This document shows positions 47,438-59,355 of a stretch of 64,000 nt of DNA, in pieces. Position 1 is the first letter of the stretch, and every line of letters starts with the position of its first letter. Both the position numbers and the translations under genes were made by a program. The notes beneath the pieces are model-generated. The model searched no databases and had not been told where the DNA came from. It saw only the letters and a list, made by a program, of their open reading frames with translations. This stretch comes from Bathelium albidoporum (lineage: Eukaryota; Ascomycota; Dothideomycetes; Trypetheliales; Trypetheliaceae). The stretch lies in contig JAGFVP010000042.1 of the NCBI GenBank assembly GCA_021031095.1, positions 1-64,000 of the forward strand, written 5' to 3'.

Positions 47438-49404
47438 TTAAGAGTCCTCCCTGGAAGAATTTGTGGAGACGTCATCCCGATGTTCCTCGTGATATCTTTT
47501 ATCCCTAATTTCCTTCGTCCGGTCTGCGTATCTCTGGATCTCATCACGACTCAGAACACGCAAAACAATTAGGCAGTCCAGACGTTCTTCAAATATTTCA
47601 TTTGCTTCTTCAAGACACTCAGGATTAACCAGTCTTCTGTCGATCTTCGTCCATTTGGCAGAAGGAGGGATGGCATCGGCGCTTCCATCTTGGCGAATGG
47701 ATCCGGGCGATTTTGTTTGCCTCAGGCTATCATGTCTCTGCGTCTGGTTCGCCTGAACAACATTATCAGCTAACTCGGTCAACATTTTGGGAGATGGCAA
47801 TTTACGAACGTCTTCGCGCAGGTTTGGAGGCGACGTAATTGTTTCGGATTTCTGTGTAGTCGAAAAACGTTGTGTAGGCCGAAAAAGATTGGCATGTTCA
47901 AAGTGGACTCTCTTCCCCGGTGTCAACTTATCCATTGCTATCGATATCTGTGTGTCTGCGTCTTTTGGTATCTGATGCTGGACTGACTGTGCTTCTATTG
48001 CTTCTGTGACTTTCTTATTTTCTCGTTCTTCATTTTCTGTACCTTCCTCATGGATGGCATCTTGACGATTCACTATTTCGCTGACCGTATTTACGCCTTT
48101 CTCTTTTTGCTTGTCTTCAAGCTCAACAATCCGCACCCGCGAGAAGTCAGCAACTATATCCGCATCGGTTTTGACCTTGCGTTTGGGCGACGGCCTGTAC
48201 AGTCTAGGCTCTTCAATCGAAAGATACTCAAAGGCGAGTACAGAATCGTCGTCATTACCTCCCGCTATCGCAGAGGCTTTAATTCGGCTATACCAAAGCC
48301 CGCAAGCTTCACTTACAGGGTGGCCATCAGTTGACGTCCAGGACAGCAGCCAAGATGCGATAGCGAAACATACCAGTGATTGTCCAAGCCGGAGATTTCC
48401 AGTAATTCGCAGTCGCACTTTGGACAATGCTGTGACTGCAGGTTCAGCTGGAATAGCATGCTCATATTGACGCTACGCCCAGGCCGAAAAACAGATTGTA
48501 TAGGCTTCGTGCGATCTAAATCCCTCTTGCTAAAAGGGTCAGATAAAACATACTCCCTACGCTCAATCTTGCCAAGGCCTGGAACAGCTGAGAACTTCCA
48601 TTTCAACATTGTTTCGAAATGCTGTCAAACATCAGCACAGGACAAATTTATCTTGGTAATACAACGAGGCTTTCCTACATCCCAGGTATCAATCCAAGCT
48701 ACTTGTATCGGTAACACTCGGCCATGTGCATCTTGAAACTTCACGGGCTGCTCGAATGACAGCTGACAAGGAAGACTTGAACGGTTGGCAACGAGGCTGA
48801 ACATGCGGAGGTTGTGAGAGAGAATCAGAGCAGCCATGAGCTGGAATTCTTTCCAACAGCGTAAGACGGTCGAGATGATCATAGCTTGTATTGCTGCGGA
48901 TTTTTTTCTCTCAGTATCTATTTTATTTTCTATACGTATAAGTGCATTGCTCTGTTCTCGTTGAGCTGCGGCCGCTGTTGCATGATTGACCTGCTCAAGA
49001 AGCATGATCAAGGAAGCAGTATGCGAGTAAAGTTGCCATCGGAATTTTTGAACGTCTTCCTTACTGTACAAGGCCCATTGGATCTTGCGTAAACCATCTT
49101 TCCATCTGTTGGAAGAGTTGGTTGATCCCAAGGATGAGTCATACTTTTTCGTCTTTTTCAGGAAGTCCTGGATCGTCCTCCAACAGTTCCTAGCTACACT
49201 TTCCAGAGCGGCCTTAGTCTGCGGATCGTCTGTATTGACGTCTTGAACGCCAGCAAGGGCATGCTTGAGGCTCTTTAGCTCACGTGCGACGTCTTCATAA
49301 TCTTTGCGTGCGCCCTTGCTGTCTTGCAGAGCATTCACGATCTCCACGGTTGTTTCGATAAATGCAATAAAATCGCCAATAGATATTCCAAACGGTACAG
49401 GCAT
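47438..49404 (-). CDS. Ubiquitin-like-domain (ULD) protein with zinc motif and DUF8035-like C-terminus
   Basis: Exons 48679-49404, 48374-48621 and 47438-48311 give 615 aa. The helical N-terminal domain (MPVPFGISIGDFIAFIETTV to LRKIQWALYSKEDVQKFRW) is of the kind found in fungal NLR-like and ULD proteins. The ubiquitin-like domain covers VKFQDAHGRVLPIQVAWIDT, MLKWKFSAVPGLGKIERREY and RPGRSVNMSMLFQL. Two Cys pairs follow (CPKC and, after splicing, HCEACG), probably one zinc site. A long disordered region ends in SAKWTKIDRRLVNPECLEEA and RLDCLIVLRVLSRDEIQRYA, which I associate with DUF8035. The function is unknown. I took the Met at 49404 over the one at 49431. Confidence 0.8.
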
Positions 49405-51817
49405 GCTGTATAAAACCCAGCCTTGTTCCAAGGCTGATCGTTGCGGTTACACGGTGCCCGTCACCCAGGCTTTGTAACAGTTACCACGTTGCTTTCACAA
49501 GACCCCAAACAGAGGTCCATGAGAAGATGTCATGCTGTGAGAGACAAGAATGAGCTTTCCGAAGGCAAGAACGAGAATTTGCGCGCTGCCTAAAGGGTGG
49601 CTGTGCGGAACCCGCCATCCGATTTGAGCTTTAGGAACATGAGGTGAGAATGCAGCCACCCAGCAGGCACTAAGGTCCAGATGTCCAGCTAGATCCGAAA
49701 TGCCATCTTCATTGCGGAACTCCAGCGCCACCTTCAGTTAGTCCTTGATATAGAGCGATTGGCTCAAGTTGATCGACAACCAAAGGGAGAGTGCCTACTA
49801 CAGAGTAGAGTACAGTTCCGAGGATCCAAGCGAGTCGCCAGCTGAAAATTACGTCACCTTCACCGAGCCTTGCACCAGTTCATGTCATCCTCTACACTTT
49901 GAGCAACTGACCAGCGATGTGACGACTTAACGACAGTCTATCAGATACGACATGGTACACCTGGCTCACAAAGCAGCCACTACGGAGTATGCTGTTGTCC
50001 AGCATGCGGGCGGGAACAGTCTACTCAGCAGGCGCTCTCATCTCCTTTCGAAATTCTGGTGTTAGGGACGCACATGGCACATTCTTCGATGCGCTGGCCA
50101 TTGTTAGAACGGCAAGTGGACAATCAATGCAAGGGTCTGGCATTCCAGCGGCAAATTAATCCTTGGGATGGTCAACAACAGATCTAAACAATTGCTGCGT
50201 AACATACTCAACCAGCTATCTGTCGTAGAGCGCTGCAGCATAGTCTGCGACCGCGTCCGGATAGCTGTGTAAATATTATGTAAAAACGCAAAGGCAATTG
50301 TATCGGGAATTTGGCTGCCTGAGGAGAATGAGCTGAAACGATCTAGTGATGTAATTTGAGCTGATGTCTATCAGCATCGGAGAATGTCGAGTGAACCTAG
50401 AAACGTGACAGGCTCAGCCATCGGATGGCGACAGTGTGTCGCACACTAGGTATGTAAGCTCGTTGCCTTGTTCTCTGCAACGAGTTCTTGGAGCGGGCGG
50501 TTCTCCGAGGCATGACCCTACTCAATGAACTCCGAACGTATTTGACATCGGCGCCACCAACGACCCAACGAAGCCACACGACCGGAGTTGTATTAGTGGC
50601 GTCAATCGCATGTCTACGAGGAACACATTTGAAGAAGAAAAAAGCCGTGGGGGCAGCCGATAAGTTGTCTTTTTGTTCTATTTCACACAAAATATGCAGG
50701 AATCGTGAATGTTTCCCGAACCGCACACGACATACGAGCTAAATGTTGGACTCGTGCAGCCGTAGGACAGCTGTAAGTTCCTTTGAAGATTTGAAGTGCT
50801 TTGCCTTCAACATCATGTCGCTAATCTACTAATAATTTCCCTTAGCCCAGCTCAAAAACTGCGAGCTGTATCAATTGCGTGATTCATCTTCGTAAGGTAA
50901 AGGACGCTATAAGAGACGACGGAGACCACTTTTCCATGTGCACAATTTATAGCGAATAAACCCACGGTACTTCAGAATACGTCCCCAATCTGACCGCAGT
51001 CAAGTCATGAATTCTTTTGACTGTCTTAAGTCTCTAGAGCAGGCAGAACCCAAGGAACACCATGAAGTTGGTTGATGTAAGGCAATGGCGCATGCAGAAG
51101 TTGTTCAGTTAAGGCTAACTGCTCCAGTAGGGGCATGTCCTCGAGTTTATTTTTCCTTGGTCTTCGGCCCCCCACGCGATTGACAGAAAAAGCGGTACAC
51201 CGAATTTGTTGCGACCGCACCCAAGAAACATAACGAATATCAGGAGGCCTTGATCAAGAACAAAATGGTACGAAGTATTAAATAAGCTGTGCCTTAAAAT
51301 TAGATTTAGAAAGCTCTAAGGTTTGTTCCATGACTCCACTCATTTCTAGGGAATATCTCGAAAGGTCGTTGAGGAAAAAAAAACACTTGAAAACGTAAAT
51401 TTTAGTGCACCGCTGTTGGTGCCAACAATGTGCCGGCAATATCAATCGTCGATTTGCATCTTACCTTTGTATGTTCTTTTTTTCAAGCGGGACCTCGTAA
51501 TCTCGATCTCTGACTGCTGAGCCCGTATGGAAAGAAGTAGCGAGATGGCTTAGCCTCGATATCAAGTTACACATTGCCTATGCTGCAAAGCTCGCTTAAC
51601 CTCACCGGCTTTTCCCTTTTTTACTGCAACCATATGTATATTACTCGGCTGTTGGTCTGTTAAGAGTGACTTACATCTTCCTTGTTGTTCCTTACCCACA
51701 CTTTCAGGCGTACGACACAAAGACGTTTCTTCACGCAAGAGCGAGAGACTCCTTGCAATTCGCTCGCATTCTTTCGAATCCCCAGAGAGTTCTTGTCAAC
51801 TCCTTTGAATAGGCCAG
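49405..51817. other. Gene-free stretch, about 2.4 kb
   Basis: It lies between two divergent genes. All ORFs are short and unlike proteins. I see no terminal repeats or transposase fragments. Confidence 0.45.
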
Positions 51818-53187
51818 ATGGAAAACGCGGCCAACAATGTAGGCCCAGCTTCCGAATGTGGTTTCAGCCGCGAGCCTGGTATGCTGGTAACGACTCTACT
51901 TGTGACTATTCTCTCGACTACCGTCACTTTTCTCCGCCTCGGCGTTCGTGTATGGATTGTTCGGAAAGTGGGGTGGGATGACTACGTAGACACTCCAGCC
52001 AAAGCGTTCACCATATCATTACTTATTGCTTGCAGACGATCATCGCAGCCCTCTGTGGTATCTTTATTGGCCCTTGCTTGGTCATCGTCGAACTCCATTA
52101 TGGCTTCGGGAAGCACAAAGACTGTCTGAGCCAGTGGCACTATATTGAGTTCCAAAAGTACTCGTACGGTGAATGGATTCAAACATTTCAGACGCTTATG
52201 TTTACTAAACTGTCTATCTGTTTCTTTCTGTTACGCATTCCTGTAGAAAAAATCTATATTCGACCTCTTCAGGGAACAATTATTGGGCTTATCGTCAGCA
52301 ACATCATTTTGACTCTGCTCTGGATTTTCCAATGCAACCCCATTAGGGGTGCCTGGAATTCTACGGTCCCTGCTAAATGTTTCACTTATGCCCAACTTCA
52401 GCGCATTATTATTTCTCAAGCAATAATTTCTATTATCTCTGATTTTATTCTCGCCTCCTTCCCTGTCCTTATCCTTTGGAAGGTCCAAATCTCAAGACGT
52501 CTCAAAATTGGTCTTTGCTGCCTCATGGGTCTCGGTCTCATGTAAGCCTCCTTCCGCTCCTGGTCCCTGCGAATTCAAGCCGGTTACCCCCCCTCTGATC
52601 ACTTCGCCAATTTTAGCACGGCCTCCTTTTGCATCGTTCGCACCGTTCTCAATTTTGAGAATGTCAATCAGGACCCTACATGGGAGTCTGTTCCTAACTG
52701 GTACTACCGTTCCTGGGAAGTCAATATTGGCATGATCGCCGCAAGCGTGCCGGCTTTGTATCCAGGCTACAAACTACTGCACTCAACAGTGCACTCATAC
52801 CTTTCGGCACGCAAGTCACAACGAAGTGGCACTCAGAGCACCTCACATAAACGCCTTCACGATTGCAACGTCGATTCAAGTGGCAAGATTGTGGATGAAT
52901 TCGCAGAGAAGGCGCATTTAGCAAGCAAGCTCACGTATCCAGTAGTGGGGCGGGACGAGGAGGCACTAAGAGTAACAAAGCACACGACAAGCGTCGAGGG
53001 GGGGAGAACGGCCTTGGGTGGGATGGATGAGCGACTTTTGAAAGGAGACGTAGAAATTGGCGATAGAGTAATCAAGAAAACGACGCAGTTTGATGTGGAA
53101 GGGGCGAGAAGCGACAGTGAGAGGTCGACAGAAGAGGCATTGGGAAGAGGAGAGAGAACTAGAGAGGAAGCGTATGGTTTTGTATGA
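51818..53187 (+). CDS. Rhodopsin-domain integral membrane protein (Pth11-like), second copy
   Basis: Exons 51818-51985, 52036-52541 and 52617-53187 give 414 aa. Motifs in order: LVTILSTTVTFLRLGVRVWI, VRKVGWDDY, HYGFGKH, FTKLSICFFLLRI, LLWIFQCNPIRGAW, ASFPVLILWKVQISRRLKIG, ASFCIVRTVLNFEN, WEVNIGMIAASVPALYPGYK. This is the full seven-helix rhodopsin-domain pattern (SAT4/Pth11 type). The C-terminal cytosolic tail of about 150 residues is charged and has repeated pairs of acidic and basic residues. The family is related to the gene at 14376-15717 but the two are clearly diverged. The ligand is unknown. Confidence 0.9.
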
Positions 53188-53777
53188 CTCATGGACATAG
53201 TTGGGACGGCCTATTTCATTATCATGAAGATCCTGATACTTAAATTTATTCAAATTTCGTTCGATACACTGCCAAATTCAGTAGAGGATAAGACAAAACC
53301 GTAGCATCGTATCGTGAGATAAATCACGAGTGTGCTCGAATAAACTGAAACGAGTGGCGAATATGTAAAGAGGCATATCGAGGATCTTTGCAAAATCAAA
53401 GGCATAGCCATTGAGGAGAGCCAGGGAAGGGCCCAAAAGTACCGATTGCCGCTGGTGTCTTCGATTGGCCTGTTGGTGCGGAGAAAGAAGTCCAGCTTTG
53501 TCTCAGAATTTGGAAGTGTGTTGGTGCTGATGCAAGCTGCGGCAGACTCTTGGAGGATTTGGTCCAACACGACGGCTCTTGCGCATGCAATTTCACTGTG
53601 ATTGATCTAGATCGGTGAGAAATGGCGAGGCGGCCTGGTGTTGCTGCCTAGAGTATTGCCTACCCGGTGCCTTTCATATGGTGAGCCTCGACTTGCTGCG
53701 ACAATGTACAGAGCCTCGATTCTAGTACCTGATCTTTCGCTGTATTCAGGTAATACCCATATTGTTTAAAAGTAAAA
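53188..53777. other. Intergenic, about 590 bp
   Basis: It lies between the second Pth11-like gene and the SDR pseudogene. No feature seen. Confidence 0.4.
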
Positions 53778-54870
53778 ATGGGCGTCGGCGATTTCCCTGT
53801 TCGCGGGCGAGTTGCTACTATGACAGGCGGGCACACACCTTGTGAGATGAGACGGCGTTCTCAACTTGCATCTGTATAATTACAGGAATTGGACTTCAAA
53901 TTGTAAAGGCAATCGTTGCAAATGGCGGAAAAGTTCTGGTTGCTGACTTGAAGCTTACTCCACCTGCAAAACAATTTATCAAAGCCTCTTACAAAAATGC
54001 AACATTCCTATAAACAGACGTCACCAAGCGAGAACAGTTAGAGCAGTTCATCCCAACAGCTAAGAAGCATTTTGGCACTATACCCTCCATCTATGTCCCG
54101 GCCGCAGGTATATTGGAGCTCAGTTGGTCCAATTGGTGGACTGACAATGGAGAATCCTCCTACGCAACATTGGAAATTAATAAGTTCATTGGGGTGATAC
54201 CTCCTGCGAGCAATGACCTAATGGCCCAGATGTCACTCATCCACCTCGATTCAGTTGCCTTGCAATGCGGGCACTCCTCAATAACAACGTGAAAGGAGTC
54301 ATTGTCCACGTAGCTTCTTTGTCAGGCTTATACGACCGCTACGCTCACACACTGTACTGCGCGTCTAAACATGCCCTGGTCGGCTTCGTGAAGAGTATGG
54401 CGTCTGCGGATCCTCAAGAAGCCATAAAAATTGTTGCTGTCTGTCCGGGGTAGGCCGAATCTCATTTTTGTTGGTGTAAGTCGCGACTTATTCAAATCGT
54501 CCAGGATTGTTAAAACAACGATCTGGGAAGACTCGGAAGATATAGCTAAAGCGTTCAATTGCGGAAAAGAGGCTGCTATTGAGCCCGAAGTTGTTGCCTA
54601 GGTGGTAATTGACTTGATAGAGAAGGCGACTGTGTCGGTGGAACATGCATCTCCATGGACGAGAAAGGCGGAAAGCGGGTTCTCGACCTTCTTGGGTCTT
54701 CGGTCCGGGACTCTGACGATCCGTTTCCGACTTATGACTTTATTAAAAAGGTTACGAACAGGGAGAGAGCATTATTATGACACTTCGAAACCCAGGATTA
54801 GTAGGAAGGAGACCAACCGCGAGGCGGCCAGGCTCTTTCTCCAGTACCCAAGCAAAATCCAGAGGCACTG
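53778..54870 (+). pseudogene. Short-chain dehydrogenase/reductase (15-PGDH-like), disrupted
   Basis: Pieces of a classical SDR line up in order: RVATMTGG, then after an intron GIGLQIVKAIVANGGKVLVA (NAD-binding), TDVTKREQLEQF, PAAGILEL, HVASLSGLYDRYAHTLYCAS ending in the YxxxK motif, KHALVGFVKSM, VCPG spliced to IVKTTIWEDSEDI, and EPEVVA. In-frame stops interrupt it: TAA at 54011-54013 between ATFL and TDVT, and TAG at 54599-54601 after EPEVVA. The first intron lacks a GT at the expected donor (GGC GGGCAC). Both stops could come from C-to-T or G-to-A changes of CAA and CAG/TGG. The gene is probably dead. Confidence 0.8.
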
Positions 54871-55541
54871 AGGAATAGCCTTCACGCTTTCACAAACACA
54901 ACTGGGTTGCTAATATCGTAATCGCAAGGACGATTAAGTATATCAAGCTAAAAGAAATCATGGAATCTTATGGTTTGATGAGAAAGCCCGTACAGCACAG
55001 AATGCTTGGGACTGTTGGTTTCATTTGGGTGCTTTGGTTGTCCTTACGCCGTGGTTTGCTGTGCAAAACAAGCAAAAGCGTATGCTGATAGGACAAAGAC
55101 CTCATATGTATTGAACATGAGTTAGAAAATGTTACGGAGGCTGTAGAAGGTTTTATTACTTACTACTACAATTTAAAGTATAATCATTGTCGCTCTGCAA
55201 GCTTTACAGCCCGATTATACTGATTGATTAAAGGATACCTGCTGTATTTGATCCGCCACCCGGCCTAGTTCGACTTATAGACTTCGTAATAACAAGAATA
55301 TAAATTCGCGATAGCCACTATGCAACATTAAGCCCGATGCATTATTTATGAAGCCGTCTGATGTGTTGATGCGTAATATGCGTGACCGCTTGGCTCCCTA
55401 ACTCCGCAATCCAGTCGTGCCTTAGTCTGGCAATGCACTGTACAAAAGCCAGACTGCTTCTCCCATCCAATTGGGGATTTACTCCTTTTTGCTTCGCAAC
55501 GGCGCAAACTTCATTCTGAAGGCTTTATCTATCATGGATCA
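54871..55541. other. Intergenic, about 670 bp
   Basis: AT-rich sequence between the pseudogene and the SAP30 gene; no gene seen. Confidence 0.45.
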
Positions 55542-56124
55542 TCAATCCCGATCTTCAACAGTTCCGTGGTCGATGAACATACCATTGGACCGAATCTTGT
55601 ACATCATGTCAACAATAACCTCAGTCTCGCTGACTGCAAGCCCATTGAAATGTTTTCGAACTGCTAAAGCAAGCTGTTCCTTGCTGACCTTTGTCTTTCC
55701 CTTTCTGCGTGCTATTGTGGGAGAATGCCGACCGATGCCAGGGTTGGTTAGAAGAGCTTGATTGAGGGGCGAATAGAAGGCAGAAGGCGCATCTACACGG
55801 TAGAGATTTCGGTAAGAATGTAAGAGGTCGATCTCTTCATTCGGCCACGAGAACTGCGAAGATGAAAGTACGCATTAGCTACCAGAAACGGGAGCGATAG
55901 TGCGTTGTGCTTACTCCGGATCCACTGCTTGTACCCTGAGAATTATTTCCATCGGTGCCATTGCCTGCAAGCGTACTCGAAGAAACAACGTCTTTGAGCG
56001 CACTGCCTCCGCCCAAAATGCCATTCCTACGGCCGCGAGCGTTGGTCCCATGTCCACCAGTGTGCTTCTCTTTAGTGCCAATAGTGGAGTCTTCGTGTGC
56101 AGCTCGGGCTTTCGAAGGAGGCAT
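55542..56124 (-). CDS. SAP30-like subunit of the Sin3 histone deacetylase complex
   Basis: Exons 55915-56124 and 55542-55853 give 173 aa. The N-terminus is polar (MPPSKARAAHEDSTIGTKEK, HGTNARGRRNGILGGGSALK). After the intron it reads FSWPNEEIDLLHSYRNLYRV, HSPTIARRKGKTKVSKEQLA and AVRKHFNGLAVSETEVIVDM, ending MYKIRSNG. This Sin3-binding pattern (leader helix with W-P, RY/HSYR, AVRKHFN and a final helix) matches fungal Sap30 homologues. The predicted role is to bridge Sin3 and the Rpd3-type deacetylase in the nucleus. I chose the Met before PPSKARAA over one six residues upstream because it fits the family start. Confidence 0.85.
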
Positions 56125-56265
56125 CTTGGAGTTGAGGAACAATTGAACGCAGAAATCGACGGTCTGCTAAAAGGATAGAATTGGGTATCACATGAGGTGA
56201 GAGGCGGTGGAAGGTTTGCGTAAAAGTCAGCTCCGCGTAGTCGATCTCTGGCAATAGATTACATG

Positions 56266-56296
56266 CATGCACGCACGCACGCGCGCGACGACGACA
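56266..56296. repeat. ACGC/GACG simple repeat
   Basis: An alternating purine-pyrimidine tract of ATGC, ACGC and CGCG units runs into GACGACGAC, about 150 bp upstream of the SAP30 start. It could form Z-DNA and may sit in the promoter. Confidence 0.6.
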
Positions 56297-57536
56297 CTTG
56301 ATGGGCGATGACGCAGGGGCCGATCCCTGTTAGTCAATCCACAAGCGCCACAGCTGCTAGCAAGAGAGGTTAGCCTGAGAGCGGAACGGACCGCGGCAAC
56401 CGACATGCTGATTGCTTGATCGTACTATTTACCTTCACAGCTGATCCACTGTTTGTTTCTCTAGGGGTTTCCTCTCGGCGTTGCTGTGCTGAATATTCCT
56501 GTATCCCTCCTACGCTAAGGCACTGGCGAGCTTGGTGGTAGGACTTATTCAATAATCTGGCAATGGAAGCAATATCCCCTTTGAACTTCAATGTTGCCTC
56601 AAAGGACAATTCTTAGCACCTGGACGATGGGTTTAACAGGGTGGCAGTCCAGTCGTCCATTAGCTATGTATTGTGCTTTCGTGAGACTCAAGGTGGAATA
56701 TAAGCCATATTCTTAGGTAAGGTAGATCGTGGCGTGCGCCGAAGAAAGACTATTTCTAGCGTACTTTTTCTTTGCTCTACTGATTGAGGTTCAGCCCGAG
56801 ACGCGCGATGCGTGTCATCGTAGCATACCCCTGCATAGGCCGTTCTCGGCTGCTTCAATAGTAATTCACGAATTCCGTTACGAGAATTGACTAAATGGAT
56901 ACCTCGTCGCATTCGCTTCTAGAATACGGTCCTGCTTTACACGTGAGCAGGTGCGACACTTTGACCCCTACTTCAGGCAACAGCATAGGAGAGATCGTTT
57001 TCTTGAAACTGCCTGCCAAGTGGGTCAATCTAAGGCCTGGTGACTCGCAGAATTTGGACCAAGACACTTTCCTGTGAAGACCCTGCTCACTATCTTTCAT
57101 TTCTCAGACATCCTTGGGTGATCTGGGTACCAGGTGTTCAGCTGATGATCCAGCTGATGATGCGATTGGTGCCTGCCCTTGTCAATAGGATCAGACACTG
57201 CATCATCTAAGGATCCGCTCCCCACTTGGTTCTTCACTACCTCTTGCTTTAACCCTCACACTATCATTCTCATCATTTCCCTATGTCAAAAGATCTTACT
57301 TCTCTCTCCGAGAGTGAAACTAGCTCCTGTTCATGCGATATCTAACAGTCTCCAGTTCTCTTTCCATAATTTGCCATATAGAAGAGTTGAGCCAGCCTAT
57401 CGCTAATAGACCTTGCAATGCCGGGCTTTCCGACGAAGAATCTGCCGGGAGAATCAACTGACCCTCGCGAATTTGGATTTCGCAACCAATATCAAGAATC
57501 GAGCCCTTCCCGTGGTCTTATTAGTGAGGGTCTGAA
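56297..57536. other. Gene-free stretch, about 1.2 kb
   Basis: Divergent promoter space between the SAP30 gene and the second DUF6697-like gene. ORFs are short and unremarkable. Confidence 0.4.
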
Positions 57537-59028
57537 TTGAACTCCAACTCCTTTGTATCTTCACTGACTTCAATAGACTCATCAACCGACAATCCAGATA
57601 AGTCAAACGACGGCCTCATCATTGACAGCAAAGTACACCAAGTACATGCAACATCTCAAAATCCACCCTTCACCATGACAGAGCCTATTGGTGACGTGAC
57701 CGCTCTTGCCAACGAGGCTCTTGAGCTCAACCGCGCAAAAGCGGCGATCAAAGAGTCGCTCAAGGAGATGACCTGGACAGTAACTTTCCGTCCCCAGATT
57801 GATGCTTCTGGAGCCTTCAGGGTGCAGACCTTGAACGCTCCTATCTCTTTATCTACGGATTCTATTGGTGAGTTTCAAGGTGAAGGCTCCGCTTTGGACA
57901 CGAAGAAAGAAAAATCCGACATCGAGATGCCCGCACAGACCATAAAGGCGACCGTTATTGGGAACGGAAGTGCTGGCACCAACCACTGGAATGAGATCAA
58001 GCATCTGCAGTCAGACAAGAAGGACCTCAAGTACGATGATGCATGCTGGCGACCAGTCGCAGTGCGCAACTTTGAACCGCTCAGTCATAACGTGGTTTCC
58101 TGCATCCCCAAGGCTTCTCAGATGGAAGGTTTCAGCTACGAGTTCCTCTGCGAATATCTTGGCGAGAACGAATACAGTCCTGGTTTTCATTACACGCCAC
58201 CTTCTAAGAAAGATCCTGCGAAGAGAACATTCCCATGGTACGCTTTGAATGGCCGTTTCGAGCCGTGTCTACCGGACAAGCCCGGCACTCATGGAGCAAA
58301 GCTTACTGTCTTCTTCAATGAGGAAGGCGACAAAGACGATTACGAGGCACCTTCATATGAAAAGATTCCCGTTTTCATTTGTTCCTCAAACTGGGCCAGT
58401 GGACAGCACAACAATGTCTTCTTCTATTTCGGTTCGTATTCACAGAATCGCTGGAGTGATAAGCTGGACTACGATAGAATGGTGGAAATGGTTCCTGCGC
58501 AAGTGAAAGAGTAAGCTACACCAGCCCTGTTGCGAACTGTGTCTGATACTGATGCATCGCCCTAAAGGCACTGGGCCGACAAGCTCACCTCTCCCGGGCG
58601 CCCGCAATGGCTTACTAGAGCGCTCATGAAACACTTCTGGCCACCGCCAGCCTATGAAGGGCCTATATCCACTTCCGTCACCACGGGTTCAAACGAAACT
58701 TCTCGACAAGGTATGGAAGAGCACATCCAGGACCTTAGAGATTGGGAAGATGAAGCGAGCACAAAGGTTAAAGGGTTGAAGAAAGGAGACATCCTCGATG
58801 CCTTTGAGATGGTAAGCCTGAATTATTATTGGCAATTTAATTCGCCTCCGGCTTCTTGACAGGAATAACTCCCTCGCATGATAACTGACTACGGGCAAAC
58901 AGGCCGATGCAGATTTCTCAGAACCGGGTCTTCGCATGTATTGGGAATATCTCGAATGCGTTGACTGGGAAAAAAACCTTTATGAGGCTCTCGTTCAGCG
59001 CAAGTATAATCCATATGGTGCTCCGTGA
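57537..59028 (+). CDS. DUF6697-like protein, 447 aa
   Basis: Exons 57537-58510, 58568-58811 and 58903-59028 join in phase. The first 180 residues are polar. The domain follows: FSYEFLCEYLGENEYSPGFH, PDKPGTHGAKLTVFFNEEGD, NNVFFYFGSYSQNRWSDKL, MVEMVPAQVKE spliced to HWADKLTSPGRPQWLTRALM, then a short loop, GDILDAFEM spliced to ADADFSEPGLRMYWEYLECV, and DWEKNLYEAL near the end. The order (HGA strand, F/Y-x-G-x-Y, W-A helix, C-terminal W-x-Y/W helix) mirrors the gene at 3086-4774. The family function is unknown. The start may be the Met at 57675 (MTEPIGDVTALANEA). Confidence 0.75.
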
Positions 59029-59355
59029 CTGATCCTCGAAAAACTGTATCTTGAGACAGACCAGGCTTTCGTCATCATCATCAAGATCACGTGGACAAAG
59101 GAATTTGACTTGGCGTTGCATGGATTTGGGATTGCTTGAAACAGGAGAGCTTCTCCGGCCTTATCAATGGATTGACATCAACATTTTCTTCTGACGGTGA
59201 CAACCTTATGCCAGATATTGGAAAACAAAGATAGGGTACCGGCGGATTTTCTCTCTTTTACCATCACAGGTGGCAGCCCATATTTGAGCTTTCTGGCTCA
59301 TCGTCTTGACACCTAAGCTCGAGAAAGCAAATGGACCTTCTCGATCATCATACCA

